DNA from: Mesorhizobium prunaredense
Lineage (GTDB): Bacteria; Pseudomonadota; Alphaproteobacteria; Rhizobiales; Rhizobiaceae
DNA length: 64,000 nt
Reading direction: 5' to 3'
NCBI RefSeq assembly: GCF_900156895.1
Contig: NZ_FTPD01000016.1
Span: forward strand, 15,530-79,529
The translations under genes were made by a program, and so were the position numbers. Below are positions 41,890 through 51,404 of this stretch, one piece after another (within the stretch, counting starts at the first letter, position 1; each line of letters begins with the position of its first letter). The notes under the pieces are model-generated. The model made no database searches and was not told the origin of the DNA. It was given only the letters and a program-made list of their open reading frames with translations.

Positions 41890-43611
41890 TCACTGGCGGA
41901 CATCGATCCTGGGTCCCAATGTCTGGGTCATGACCCGCCGCACGACCTTGCCATCTGCGACATCGAGGCAGACGGTATCGACCAGGTATCGATACGCCAC
42001 GATGTCGCGAGGCTCCAGCGCCTCAAAAGCGCGGTGCAGGAACGGCATGGAATAATGATGGTGTGGATAGAAGTTGTAACCGACCGCAACAGCCGAGTTC
42101 GCCAAGTTCGCGGCGCGATTGTGCTGTCCAAGAATAAACGGCGCCGGGCGGGCCGCATCGTAGTCAGGCGGCGTGATTGGCAGTTCGACTGGATAGGCGC
42201 ACTCCCGGGTAAGCTTCATGACCTCATAGTTGGACGAGGCAACGTCCGACGACTTTGGCTGCACCTTCCTGATCCCGATCTGGCCCCAAGCTGAGGTCGG
42301 AACGTGGCCGGATTCACGACGATATTCCTGATAGCCGAAGTGACGGGCATAGAGCAGATAGGAAGCGTCGCGGAAAAAGCTCGGTGCGACCCGCACCCAG
42401 TCACCTTGTTTCGTCAGCGCCTCGAAATGTGCTTGCCGGATTTGCCTTGAATCGTACCAGCCGAGCCGCGCGTTATAAAAGACCGCGTCGCCGAATATGG
42501 TGACAACAATCCCGGTTACGATGGCAATTTTGGAAAACGAATTTTCCTTCGTTCTCGTCAGAGCCGCGACGATCAGACTGTTCAAGATGATCCAGTGCAG
42601 AAAAAGGGCGCCGCTCAGAAGGAAGATCCCGATATGCATGATATCGAAGAACGCGGTCAGTCCGATGAGCCACCGCCGGCGCAAAAAAGCGAGAAAGCAT
42701 AGAAGCTGCGCAGCCAGGATAACGACATTCATCGGAATCTGGACCGCCCTGACTGCTTCATAAGCATGAGCGAGCAGCGATTCGGAAAAGCCCAGCGGGG
42801 CCGCGCCTAAGCCGTACCCGGCCAGCATGATGGAACTGGTCGGGTTCTCGAGGATCCAGCTCAACGGCCCTCCGTCAAGCGTGACCTTGGCCATCCCGGA
42901 CATGAAGTAGTTGCCAAAATGGGCGCCGATCCCGGCCAGCAGCAGTATGCCGACAGCCTGGGCCGCGAAATTCCTGGTTCCGAGTTCGTCAAGGTTGGGC
43001 AGGTTGCTGGTGAAGGGCTTCAGCCGGCTTAAGCTCTGCAGCAGGCCAAGGCCCAACAGGCCACAGGCCAGGAAGAGACCGACCTCAATCAACGGCGCAT
43101 AGTCGTTGCGGCCCAGTTCCGCAGCACCGGAGACTGCCCGCGTGACATTCTTGTGGAAGGCGAAATAGACCATCGGGAAAATGGCGAAGGATGGCCGCAG
43201 GATCGAAAAAAGCGCCGCCACAAGCGCAATCAGGCGAGAATAGACAAGTACATTGCCCAACGCGTCGGCGCGAGCTGCGTCGGCAATGCCGAGTTCGTCT
43301 CCAAGCCCGAAGCTGAAGAGGCCCAGCGTTATCGCCAGGCCGACGACGATAATTCGCGCAGCCCGCGCCTCGGCGGGATAGCGCACGAATGCAAAAAGGC
43401 AGCAAAGCAGAGCCAACCCGACGGCGCTTACCGTGGCGAGGGCAGGATCGTGCCACGCCACGCGGGATGCCGCCTTCTCGTACAGCAGGATCGGAACGAC
43501 CCCGCACAGCAACGGGAAAAAAAGAAGTGCTGCAAGGACATAACGCTCAACGGGTGAACGCTCGATGCCGACTGACGGCCAACGCCGGGCGCTGCCCGCT
43601 CCGATGCTCAT
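41890..43611 (-). CDS. Polytopic membrane protein of unknown function (HTTM-like)
   Basis: 573 residues with roughly ten to twelve membrane helices in the first 390. These include VLAALLFFPLLCGVVPILLY, AVGILLLAGIGAHFGNYF and FLLSGALFLHWIILNSLIVA. A soluble C-terminal domain (about 410-573) contains a HHHY cluster. The layout recalls HTTM-domain proteins related to vitamin-K carboxylase, but I could not identify defining residues. It stands alone, divergent from the gene-poor stretch that follows. Confidence 0.6.
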   Translation of the reverse strand: MSIGAGSARRWPSVGIERSPVERYVLAALLFFPLLCGVVPILLYEKAASRVAWHDPALATVSAVGLALLCCLFAFVRYPAEARAARIIVVGLAITLGLFSFGLGDELGIADAARADALGNVLVYSRLIALVAALFSILRPSFAIFPMVYFAFHKNVTRAVSGAAELGRNDYAPLIEVGLFLACGLLGLGLLQSLSRLKPFTSNLPNLDELGTRNFAAQAVGILLLAGIGAHFGNYFMSGMAKVTLDGGPLSWILENPTSSIMLAGYGLGAAPLGFSESLLAHAYEAVRAVQIPMNVVILAAQLLCFLAFLRRRWLIGLTAFFDIMHIGIFLLSGALFLHWIILNSLIVAALTRTKENSFSKIAIVTGIVVTIFGDAVFYNARLGWYDSRQIRQAHFEALTKQGDWVRVAPSFFRDASYLLYARHFGYQEYRRESGHVPTSAWGQIGIRKVQPKSSDVASSNYEVMKLTRECAYPVELPITPPDYDAARPAPFILGQHNRAANLANSAVAVGYNFYPHHHYSMPFLHRAFEALEPRDIVAYRYLVDTVCLDVADGKVVRRVMTQTLGPRIDVRQ

Positions 43612-44081
43612 CCCATGCTTCTCCCGTCTTTCGGAATTTTCGCGTCACCTCTTCGGTGTTCGGTGCTCACCTTTCCGGTGACCGGATGAGCCGTCTTGCG
43701 GCCGGACTTGCCGCCACATTGCTGCACTGCAGCAAGGCAGCGTACTACAACTTAACCATGCAGGCAACGACGGCGTTTCAAGATGCCTTGGCCCAGTGCG
43801 CGCAGAATTGCGCCAATTATCGATAAAGGTCCGCGTTAAATTGCCATTCCTCCTAATTTTCGTACACAACAGCAACGGTGATCGCCCGGGCAGCGCCACC
43901 GTGCCCGGTGACGCGCCAGGGTGAAGGTTAAAAAAGTGTTGCATGACCACCTAAAATAGTAGCAAATGCTGCGTTGCGATATTTGCGTGTGCGATGCAAC
44001 ATTGAATTTGTCTCGCTGACCTGCAGGAAGCCGATCGCATCGGCGTCAGGTGCAAGGCAGTGGCTGAAGAGGCCATGGACA
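43612..44081. other. Gene-free stretch
   Basis: 470 bases with no convincing reading frame on either strand. Composition becomes AT-richer toward 43820-44000. Short palindromic bits (for example cacc/ggtg around 43668-43682) were seen but no named element. It separates the polytopic membrane protein gene from the GMC remnant. Confidence 0.5.
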
Positions 44082-44501
44082 ATGGTACTCGACACCCGGG
44101 CCAAACAAGTCGCCGGCGAGCACCATGGTATCGTCGTGATCGGCGCTGGCTTCGATTCAGTCTTTTTCCTGCACCAGTTCGTCGGACGGAGGAAAGCTCG
44201 TGTTCTCGTCCCCGAATGGGGACGCCACAACACGGATGATCGGCAGCTCGCACGCCGCGCAAACAGCAATATCCGGGACGAGGACGCCGGCAGATCGTGG
44301 AATTACACGATCGGCCTGGTCGGCGGAACCAACAACTGGTTCGGGCAGACGCCGCTGTTCCATGCCAACGACTTCAGGCTGAAAGGCCATGACGGCATCG
44401 GTCTCGACTGGCCGATCAGCTATGACGATCTCGAACCTTTGTGCTGCGGCCCAGGCGGTGATCCCCGCGAGAAGCTTTGCCAGGTGGGGAAAATACCATG
44501 A
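44082..44501 (+). pseudogene. Truncated GMC oxidoreductase remnant
   Basis: 139 residues that match only the N-terminal quarter of GMC-type FAD oxidoreductases (normally about 500-550). It has the dinucleotide fold GIVVIGAGFDSVFFLHQF, then GLVGGTNNWFGQTPLFHAND and WPISYDDLEPL, after which the frame shifts to unrelated residues and stops. The Gly-x-Gly motif reads GAGFDS where relatives have a small residue. The stop overlaps the start of the RTX gene. Most likely a deletion joined the 5' end of an oxidoreductase gene to the upstream side of the next gene. Confidence 0.75.
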
Positions 44502-46648
44502 CGGTGTTCTATGATAGCAGCCGTCCAGACGCTTTCGTCGGCGGTGCCGGTTCGGACGCAGTCACTTACGGCGCTTCGTCCCGTGGAGTCATCGCCGATT
44601 TGGCTTCCGGTCATGCTTACAAGTTGCTGTCGATACTGCCGCTGGGCGATTCCATTACATATGGAGTGATCGCGAGTTCTTCCGATACCGAAAGCGGCGG
44701 ATATCGGAAGTTCATGCTGGAACAGTTGGCGGCACTCAATGTGAAGATCGACTTCGTCGGTTCCTCGTCCAACGGACCCGCCAGCATGGGCGATCGGGAT
44801 CACGAGGGTCACCGCAACTGGACGCTCAATCAACTGAACGGCATCGACAACGATGTTGTGGCAGCTACGAAACCCGACGCCGTGCTGCTGATCGCCGGAA
44901 CCAACGACAGCTCGACCGATAGCGTGCCAACGATGCTGCAGGATCTGCGCAGCCTTTTGCTCAGCCTGACCTCCAGCGATCCCGCCTTGACCGTCTTCGT
45001 CGGTTCCTTGCCTCCCGTTCGCGTCGGCCAACAGTCACAAGCGCGTGCAGACCGTGTCGATGCGTATAATGATGCAATGCCCGGTCTGATCTCTGAACTG
45101 GCCGCCCAGGGGCATAAGGTCGCCTTTGTCGACATGCGTGATCTGACACCGGATGACATCACCGCACCACCGCTTGATAGCGGGCTGCATCCGACTGCCG
45201 GGGGCTATGCAAAAATCGCCTCACATTGGATCGACGCCTTGGAACAACATCTCGACCTGGACGGGACCGGTATCGGAAGCGACCGCGACACCTTCACCAG
45301 CATTGAAAATCTTACAGGCTCTTCCTTTGCCGACCAACTCGGCGGAAACGAGGGAGCCAATTTGCTGGATGGGCTGGCCGGCGATGATTTGCTGGAGGGC
45401 CGCGGCGGCTCCGACCAACTCATCGGCGGGGTCGGCGCCGACACGCTCGTCGGCGGCACGGGTAATGACGTCTACTATGTCGACAATGCCGGTGACAAAA
45501 CCATCGAGGCGACCAATGGCGGCGTCGACGAGACGCACGCTTATACAAACTGGACCCTGGCCGACAACGTCGAAAACCTCTTCCTGAGGTCGGCTGCCAA
45601 TCTGGCGGCAAAAGGCAACGGGCTCGCCAACACCATGGTGGGCAACGGCGCAGCGAACACGCTCGAAGGCCTCGGCGGCGACGATCGGCTGGATGGCCGG
45701 GGCGGGTTGGACCGGCTCGTCGGGGGTCTTGGCGCCGATATCCTCATCGGTGGAACGGGAAACGACAGCTTCGTCTTCGCCGCCGGCCACGGCCACGACA
45801 CCGTCACCGACTTCGACCTTTCCGGCGACGATCTCCTGGAGATTTCAGGCTACCAAAGATATAGCGAACTCCGGCAGGTCGGGAGCGACACGCTGGTCGT
45901 ATTCTCCGACAGTGACACTGTTCTCCTCAAAGGCGTGACCAGTGCCTCCTTGAGCAGTTCGGATTTCGTCTGGATCGATCCACCCCATGAGCCGCCGCCG
46001 GGGTCAATCGTAGGGGACGACGGCAACAATACGCTTACCGGCGGTTCCGGTGCGGACGTCATTTATGGAATGGACGGCAGCGACGTCTTGAACGGAAAAG
46101 CGGGCGCCGACACGCTTGTCGGCGGCGCGGGCGATGACGTCTTCTATGTCGACAATGCCGGTGACAAAACCATCGAAGAGACCAATGGCGGCTTCGACGA
46201 GACGCACGCCTATCTAAATTGGACCCTGGCCGACAACGTCGAAAACCTCTTCCTGAGGTCGGCTGCCAATCTGGCGGGAAAAGGCAACGAGCTCGCCAAC
46301 ACCATGGTGGGCAACGGCGCAGCGAACACGCTCGAAGGCCTCGGCGGCGGCGATCGGCTGGACGGCCGCGGCGCGTCGGACCGGCTCGTCGGTGGTCTTG
46401 GCACCGATATCCTCACCGGCGGAACGGGAAACGACAGCTTCGTCTTCGCCGCCGGCCATGGCCACGACACCATCACCGACTTCGACCTTTCCGGCGATGA
46501 TCTCCTGGAGATTTCAGGATACCAAAATTATAGCGAACTCCGGCAGGTCGGGAGCGACACGCTGGTCGTCTTCTCCGACAGTGACACGCTTTCACTAAAC
46601 GGTGTCCTCGTCGCAAGCGTCTCGAACAGCGATTTTCTCTTCGTGTAG
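44498..46648 (+). CDS. SGNH hydrolase fused to RTX calcium-binding repeats
   Basis: 716 residues. A short RTX-like start (FVGGAGSDAVTYG) precedes an SGNH esterase domain (about 45-255) with PLGDSITYG, the AGTNDSS block and DSGLHPTAGGY. Two large RTX modules follow (about 290-480 and 515-716), each with GGTGNDVYYVDNAGD- and GHDTVTDFDLSGDDL-type motifs. The modules are nearly identical over 485 bases. No Sec signal is seen; the C-terminal aliphatic end (SDFLFV) fits type I secretion, so the PrsDE-like exporter at 3765-6829 is a possible route. The ATG at 44498 is preferred to the 44477 start, which lies in the remnant upstream. Confidence 0.85.
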   Translation: MTVFYDSSRPDAFVGGAGSDAVTYGASSRGVIADLASGHAYKLLSILPLGDSITYGVIASSSDTESGGYRKFMLEQLAALNVKIDFVGSSSNGPASMGDRDHEGHRNWTLNQLNGIDNDVVAATKPDAVLLIAGTNDSSTDSVPTMLQDLRSLLLSLTSSDPALTVFVGSLPPVRVGQQSQARADRVDAYNDAMPGLISELAAQGHKVAFVDMRDLTPDDITAPPLDSGLHPTAGGYAKIASHWIDALEQHLDLDGTGIGSDRDTFTSIENLTGSSFADQLGGNEGANLLDGLAGDDLLEGRGGSDQLIGGVGADTLVGGTGNDVYYVDNAGDKTIEATNGGVDETHAYTNWTLADNVENLFLRSAANLAAKGNGLANTMVGNGAANTLEGLGGDDRLDGRGGLDRLVGGLGADILIGGTGNDSFVFAAGHGHDTVTDFDLSGDDLLEISGYQRYSELRQVGSDTLVVFSDSDTVLLKGVTSASLSSSDFVWIDPPHEPPPGSIVGDDGNNTLTGGSGADVIYGMDGSDVLNGKAGADTLVGGAGDDVFYVDNAGDKTIEETNGGFDETHAYLNWTLADNVENLFLRSAANLAGKGNELANTMVGNGAANTLEGLGGGDRLDGRGASDRLVGGLGTDILTGGTGNDSFVFAAGHGHDTITDFDLSGDDLLEISGYQNYSELRQVGSDTLVVFSDSDTLSLNGVLVASVSNSDFLFV
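45434..45918 (+). repeat. Direct repeat copy A inside the SGNH-RTX gene
   Basis: This 485-base segment is repeated at an exact offset of 669 bases (46103-46587) with only scattered substitutions, showing a recent in-frame duplication of one RTX module. Confidence 0.85.
46103..46587 (+). repeat. Direct repeat copy B inside the SGNH-RTX gene
   Basis: Partner of the segment at 45434-45918. The two copies are close enough that homologous recombination could delete or expand the module. Confidence 0.85.
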
Positions 46649-46741
46649 AGCGGCATCTCCCTACGCTATGTCAAAGACAGTCGCTGACATGCGGTCTCTT
46701 CGCGCAAATTGCCCTTCGTCGTTGCCTCGACCTCTTTTGCT

Positions 46742-47713
46742 TTATTCGCCCGTTTCGGTCTCGATCAAGACAAGGCGGTCGGTACCGGACTCCGCACCCC
46801 ATACCTCGCCGGAGCGCCCGTTGAGCTGGCGCACGTTGGCGTTGTCGCGGTCGGACGGGAAGCTCGCGAAGGTCTGCGTTTCCGGGTCGAAGCGGACGAT
46901 GGCGTTCGCGCTGAAATCGGTGAGCCAGACCTTGTCGCGTTCATCGACATAGACGGCATAGGCCTGGGGCTCGTCTCCGGGCAGCTTCCAGCTGCGCCAA
47001 TCATTTGCTGGCGGATCGAAGACGCTAACCTCGCCGGCGTTCCATTCGCCGACCCAGATGCGGCCTTTGGAATCCGACCAGACGCGGCGGGCGCCCTGAT
47101 CCGCGGTCGGCGGGTCGATCGGGGAAGCCTCGCCGGTCGAAACATCGATCCTGGCGAAATGGTTGCCGGCAAGCGAGGCGTAGTCGACCTCGCCGGACGG
47201 CGTGGTCGTGATCCCGTAGGGGCCGCGACCGCGCGGCGCGTCCCAAACGTCGACCTTGCCGCTCGCCGGATCGAGCCTGCCGTAGATGCCCTCCTGCCCG
47301 GTGAACCAGAGCCTCCCGTCCTTGTCGAAGGAACCGGTGTTGAGGTTGGCGTTGCCGCGCCCCTCGGGGAGCGGAAAGGCCTTCACCGCTTCCGTTTCGG
47401 GATCGACGCGCACGATGGCGTTGAGGCCGCCGTCGGTCACCCAGGCGGCGCCGTCGAGACCGACGATCACCCCGTGCGGCGCCGAGCCGTCGCCGAGGGT
47501 GATGTGCTTGACCGCGCCTGTATCAGGATCGAGCCGCCCAAGCGCGCCCTGTCCCTGGGCGGTGTACCATACGGAGCCATCCGGCGCCGGAGCGACATCG
47601 TGCGGGCCAGCGCCCTCCGGAACGGGATGGTAGCGGACCTTCTCCGCAGCGGCACGCGCGGCCACCGTGCAGAGCAACGCGGCGAACAGCGCCGACGCAA
47701 TCGTACGGAACAT
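46742..47713 (-). CDS. Vgb-like beta-propeller protein, exported
   Basis: 323 residues with a Sec signal (about 1-22, ending AARAAAEK). Six to seven repeats of about 40-45 residues follow, with motifs such as DGSVWYTAQGQGALGRLDP and DGRLWFTGQEGIYGRLDP. This is the repeat pattern of virginiamycin B lyase and related six- or seven-bladed propellers. Catalytic residues of true streptogramin lyases could not be confirmed, and a periplasmic binding or lactonase-like role is equally possible. It is convergent with the SGNH-RTX gene. Confidence 0.75.
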   Translation of the reverse strand: MFRTIASALFAALLCTVAARAAAEKVRYHPVPEGAGPHDVAPAPDGSVWYTAQGQGALGRLDPDTGAVKHITLGDGSAPHGVIVGLDGAAWVTDGGLNAIVRVDPETEAVKAFPLPEGRGNANLNTGSFDKDGRLWFTGQEGIYGRLDPASGKVDVWDAPRGRGPYGITTTPSGEVDYASLAGNHFARIDVSTGEASPIDPPTADQGARRVWSDSKGRIWVGEWNAGEVSVFDPPANDWRSWKLPGDEPQAYAVYVDERDKVWLTDFSANAIVRFDPETQTFASFPSDRDNANVRQLNGRSGEVWGAESGTDRLVLIETETGE

Positions 47714-47968
47714 GGCGAACTCCTCACATCGCGCGTTTCAATTTGCACAGCGAGCGATCCACGTATCCTTTTCGCGCCACTGCGGCGGCCGAACTGCAGA
47801 TGGCGAGCTCGCGGTGCCGCTTGCTGATCAAAGTCAGGAGCTAATGTAGCCCCTGCCCTCGCCTAGGCCTCCAAGCCCAGAATCGTCGATAGGCGGTAGC
47901 ATCGTGGGAAAACCTGCATTACGACGACGCAACCGCGGCCCGCAATCAGACTTGACGCGCGGAAGGCG

Positions 47969-48262
47969 TCAGCTTTGCCGCAAAAGTTCCAACGCCACCT
48001 CTTGCCATTCCGCATCAAGCGTCAACGTCGACGGCACGGCGTCGCAGCGACGATACCAATACTCCGCATTGGATTGATCGCCTTCCTTGCGATGCAGGTA
48101 GGCATGCACGCGCATACAAGCCGTATCGTCGCGCAGTTGCGCACGCTCGTGCGCCTTATCCCAATCGCCCTTTGCATCCCACCACAGCGCCTGCAGGGCA
48201 GGGCTCAAGCCGGCGGGCGGCTGTGATTTCGCAATCGAATCCCTGAAGGCTTGCAGATCCAT
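47969..48262 (-). CDS. Small hypothetical protein, helical
   Basis: 97 residues from the ATG at 48262. The fold is all-helical with conserved-looking aromatic and charged positions (LQALWWDAKGDWDKAHERAQ, YLHRKEGDQSNAEYWYRRC). This looks like a TPR-like small protein that I have the impression is widespread in Rhizobiales; the function is unknown. The frame stays open upstream to 48775, but that part is Arg/Pro-rich and lacks protein character, so the short start is chosen. Confidence 0.65.
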   Translation of the reverse strand: MDLQAFRDSIAKSQPPAGLSPALQALWWDAKGDWDKAHERAQLRDDTACMRVHAYLHRKEGDQSNAEYWYRRCDAVPSTLTLDAEWQEVALELLRQS

Positions 48263-48787
48263 TTTTCCACCGACGTGATCTACATGGGCGGCCGATAATA
48301 GTCCCGGATTCCCCAACAGCAAAGTTGCACCACGCACGGCAAAGAGGCGGTGCCCCGGTGCGTGCCATCGTCCAATCTCGGGCGGTACAAAAAAGCGCCG
48401 CCGATTACCGGTCGCTCGCGGCAGCTGGCTGGGCGGCTCCTGACGCCGAGCCATAATTTTTTTCGCGACGCGTTCCAGCGGCAAGCTGACCTTGGGCAAA
48501 CAGTCGACCCTTTGCTGCTTCATTTCGCAAGCTGCCGAGCCGCATCTGGGCCAGGAGTTGCGCCGGCCGGTCTGGCGGTGCTCCAATTCCACCGGGAGCC
48601 GAGGGTCCGGGGGGATGCTCGGGGCTGCGCGAGTGCGTTGCCATCTCGCCGGCAGTGTCCAGTGCGGCGACCTACGACGCCGACGCAAAGGACTTTTACA
48701 GAGCGATCCGAGCACGACCGGCACCACTTCCGGTTCATTATCTTCCGGGAGGGTGGCGTGGAGATGCCCGAGCACACGGGAAAGGCA
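48263..48787. other. Stretch without a recognisable gene
   Basis: 525 bases with several overlapping open frames on both strands, all Arg/Pro/Ala-rich and without domain features. I see no RNA gene, repeat or mobile element in it. It may hold a decayed gene. Confidence 0.4.
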
Positions 48788-49510
48788 TCATTGAACGATC
48801 AAACGCGAGTAGCCAAGAGCAACAGACTCTAATGCGGTGCGATTGAGAATTGTCAGCGAGCCGTGGTCGTATTGGGTCAGATACCGCCGTTCCCATTCTC
48901 TCAGGCAACGATTCACTTTCGCTCGAGACGCCGGGATCATTGCCGCGAGGTCGGTCTGCGAAATGTGGATTCTCAGAGCTCCATTCACGGTAGCCGTGCT
49001 GTGCGGGGTCTCAGTCAATCGCAACAGCGTGCTCGCCAATCGAATGGATAGGGCATTCGACGCACTGTGGATCACTCGCTCTTGCGCGTCGTGCGTTGCT
49101 TGGCATAAGTGCGGGATCACCTTCAGTGCGAGATCTGGGTGCTTGTCGAAGACACTAGCCATGAAAGCTGCTTCGATTTGGAGCAAGTCGCTGTCCACAA
49201 CTGATGCAGCGTTCATGTTACTGTGTCGCGCGATGAACAATCTAGTCAAGTCGAAAGTGTCGCCTGGACCGAGATCGGAATAGATGAATTCTCGGCCATC
49301 TGAGAGGGGAACACTAAGACGAACTTTTCCATGGATTATGTAGTAAATATAACGCGGTATGTCTCCAAGGCGAGTTAAGACTTTATTCTTTGGAACACTC
49401 CGTAAGATGGCTGCTTTCGCCATTTCACTAAGAGTATCTTGCCCAAATTGCCGGAACAAGCGTATGTTGTTCAGTTGTTTGACCCGAACCTCAGCGCCAT
49501 TCTCTGTCAT
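48788..49510 (-). CDS. Crp/Fnr-family transcriptional regulator
   Basis: 240 residues. A cyclic-nucleotide-binding-type beta-roll at about 15-125 (IYYIIHGKVRLSVPLSDGRE) is followed by a long dimer helix and a C-terminal winged helix-turn-helix (IHISQTDLAAMIPASRAKVN). No Cys cluster of the Fnr type is present, and the cAMP-contact Arg-Ser pair is not evident, so the ligand is unknown. It is divergent from the sugar-phosphate transferase gene at 49788 and is a natural candidate to control the polysaccharide genes. Confidence 0.85.
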   Translation of the reverse strand: MTENGAEVRVKQLNNIRLFRQFGQDTLSEMAKAAILRSVPKNKVLTRLGDIPRYIYYIIHGKVRLSVPLSDGREFIYSDLGPGDTFDLTRLFIARHSNMNAASVVDSDLLQIEAAFMASVFDKHPDLALKVIPHLCQATHDAQERVIHSASNALSIRLASTLLRLTETPHSTATVNGALRIHISQTDLAAMIPASRAKVNRCLREWERRYLTQYDHGSLTILNRTALESVALGYSRLIVQ

Positions 49511-49787
49511 GGCTCCCTCTCCCTGATAGGGTATGCGCCCCGCCCCCCTAAAGCATTGCCTTGACCACCTCTTTGAACGAGTCCGACCTCCAGTCCGTTC
49601 TCGCGCAAACGCGTCAAGACAGAAAATACTAACACATTAGGATACGATAAAATAGCGACTCGTCTGTGCCCGGGGTAACAGCGACATGTCTCTGAGAGAT
49701 TTAAACCAAATCTAACCGACTGGAAGCCGTTGGGATAACCCCCTTCCTTATGGGATGGCGTGTGCCATGACCCAAAGAGGAGAAGGG
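49511..49787. promoter_or_regulatory. Divergent intergenic region before the polysaccharide cluster
   Basis: 277 bases, AT-rich in the middle (about 49625-49660), that hold the promoters of the Crp-like gene (minus) and the priming transferase gene (plus). aggag at 49777-49781 precedes the ATG at 49788. No operator could be assigned with confidence. Confidence 0.4.
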
Positions 49788-51266
49788 ATGCAACAGGATT
49801 CGGGGGGTCGTCTTATGCGGCATGCACCAACCGAGGCGTCGCGTGCGCTCTGGAAGCGGAGCGTAGAGCCGCTACGGCTCCCCGTGGGAGCAGTTTGCGT
49901 GTTTCTCGCAACTGCTGATTTCCTCCTTGGACAGACAATACTTCTTGCGTCAATTGAGCTCTACCATAGGGCCTTCGGCATGAGGCCGCCAGATATCTGG
50001 GATTCGATCTGCCTAAGTGTTACCGCCGGCCTATTGCTGGTCGCATTCATGACCGCCAGGGGCGCCTACACGGTTAGTGGCATCCTGGACGATCACTGCA
50101 GGATCAAAACACTCTTTGGCGGCTGGCTGTTTGTTTTCTTTTCAATTCTCTGGCTCGCCTTTCTCACGAAGACGACGTCGACGTTCTCGCGCGGCTCCTT
50201 GACGCTGGCGTTTGCGGTCGGATTCCCAATCCTGCTGCCTGGCCACGTGGTTCTAGCGCGTGGGCTGAAACGGCTTCTGGCGGCTGAGAAACTCGTGTTG
50301 CGCACAGTTTATCTGTTTTACTCTGGCGTTCCTGGAAAGGAACAGGGGATAATCAACAAGCTTGGGCAACAGGGCATCGCGGTTTGGGGTGTTTCGAACA
50401 TCGAGAACCATGATGACACGATCGCAGCACGATCGGTGCATGCCGCCGTCGCAGCTGCACAGGCTGCGTTCCGTAGTGGCTCGTATGGGGCAGTTTATCT
50501 CTTTTGCTCTTGGGACCAGCGGAAGTTGATCGAACGCATCCTGGAGGAAATGTCCCGCCTCCCGCTGCCGATTTATCTTTTCGCCGACGCCTACATAGAT
50601 AGAATTCTGGCTGGAAGCCCGCTGCACACCGGCTGGCAGCGAGCCTTCGAAGTCCAGCGTATGCCTTTGAGGCCTGCCGAACGCCTGCTCAAGCGGTTGT
50701 TCGACATTGCTGTTGCATCCCTGCTACTGCTGTTCCTGTGTCCGTTGATGGCCTTGGTCGCATGTGCCATAGCGCTCGAGAGCGGTCGCCCTGTGCTGTT
50801 CCGGCAGATGCGACGAGGTTTTGGTGGTAAGCCGTTCAATATTTACAAATTCCGATCGATGACGGTGCAGGAGAACGGTACACAAATTCGCCAGGCTCAG
50901 CGTAATGATGCGCGGGTTACGCGACTTGGCCGAATATTGCGCCGGTCAAACATCGACGAGCTGCCGCAATTGTTCAACGTGCTTCGGGGGGAGATGTCCC
51001 TGGTTGGGCCCCGACCTCACGCCGTCGCTCATGACGACACCTATACTTTGAACATTGCGAGCTATGCTTATCGCCATCATGTAAAACCCGGTCTAACAGG
51101 GTGGGCCCAGATCAATGGCTTTCGAGGGGAAACGAAGGAACTCTGGAGGATGGAAAAACGCATTGAGCATGACCTCTGGTATATACAATCCTGGAGCATG
51201 CTTCTCGACATTAAGATAATTTGGAAAACTGCTTTACTGATGTTTGCGGATCGCAACGCTTATTGA
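49788..51266 (+). CDS. Exopolysaccharide priming polyprenyl-phosphate sugar-phosphate transferase
   Basis: 492 residues with the large-PHPT layout of WcaJ/ExoY-type enzymes. There are four N-terminal membrane helices, a nucleotide-fold middle part and a C-terminal catalytic bacterial-sugar-transferase domain. The latter has KRLFDIAVASLLLLFLCPLM, FRQMRRGFGGKPFNIYKFRS, SNIDELPQLFNVLRGEMSLV, GPRP and PGLTGWAQING. It transfers hexose-1-phosphate from a UDP sugar to undecaprenyl phosphate, the first step in repeat-unit synthesis. ATG 49788 has a nearby aggag; in-frame starts at 49755 and 49767 are less well supported. Its GC is visibly lower than that of the genes downstream. Confidence 0.9.
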   Translation: MQQDSGGRLMRHAPTEASRALWKRSVEPLRLPVGAVCVFLATADFLLGQTILLASIELYHRAFGMRPPDIWDSICLSVTAGLLLVAFMTARGAYTVSGILDDHCRIKTLFGGWLFVFFSILWLAFLTKTTSTFSRGSLTLAFAVGFPILLPGHVVLARGLKRLLAAEKLVLRTVYLFYSGVPGKEQGIINKLGQQGIAVWGVSNIENHDDTIAARSVHAAVAAAQAAFRSGSYGAVYLFCSWDQRKLIERILEEMSRLPLPIYLFADAYIDRILAGSPLHTGWQRAFEVQRMPLRPAERLLKRLFDIAVASLLLLFLCPLMALVACAIALESGRPVLFRQMRRGFGGKPFNIYKFRSMTVQENGTQIRQAQRNDARVTRLGRILRRSNIDELPQLFNVLRGEMSLVGPRPHAVAHDDTYTLNIASYAYRHHVKPGLTGWAQINGFRGETKELWRMEKRIEHDLWYIQSWSMLLDIKIIWKTALLMFADRNAY

Positions 51267-51404
51267 TGTATAGCAGATTCTCAGGAAGCCTGCATGGATT
51301 ATATGCACTCTGTCGTCCAACTGATTGATTGAACGGATAGTTTGGGTGAAGTTATCGGGAGCAAGGTTTTTCAAGTATCCTCTAGCCGAGGGAAAGAGAA
51401 GGAT

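Noticed and set aside
46742..47713. True streptogramin-resistance lyase
   Set aside because: The propeller pattern fits the Vgb superfamily, but the protein has a Sec signal and catalytic residues were not verifiable, so a resistance role is not claimed.
48263..48775. N-terminal extension of the 97-residue protein to 268 residues
   Set aside because: The extension is Arg/Pro-rich and reads like translated noncoding DNA; the ATG at 48262 opens the regular helical part.
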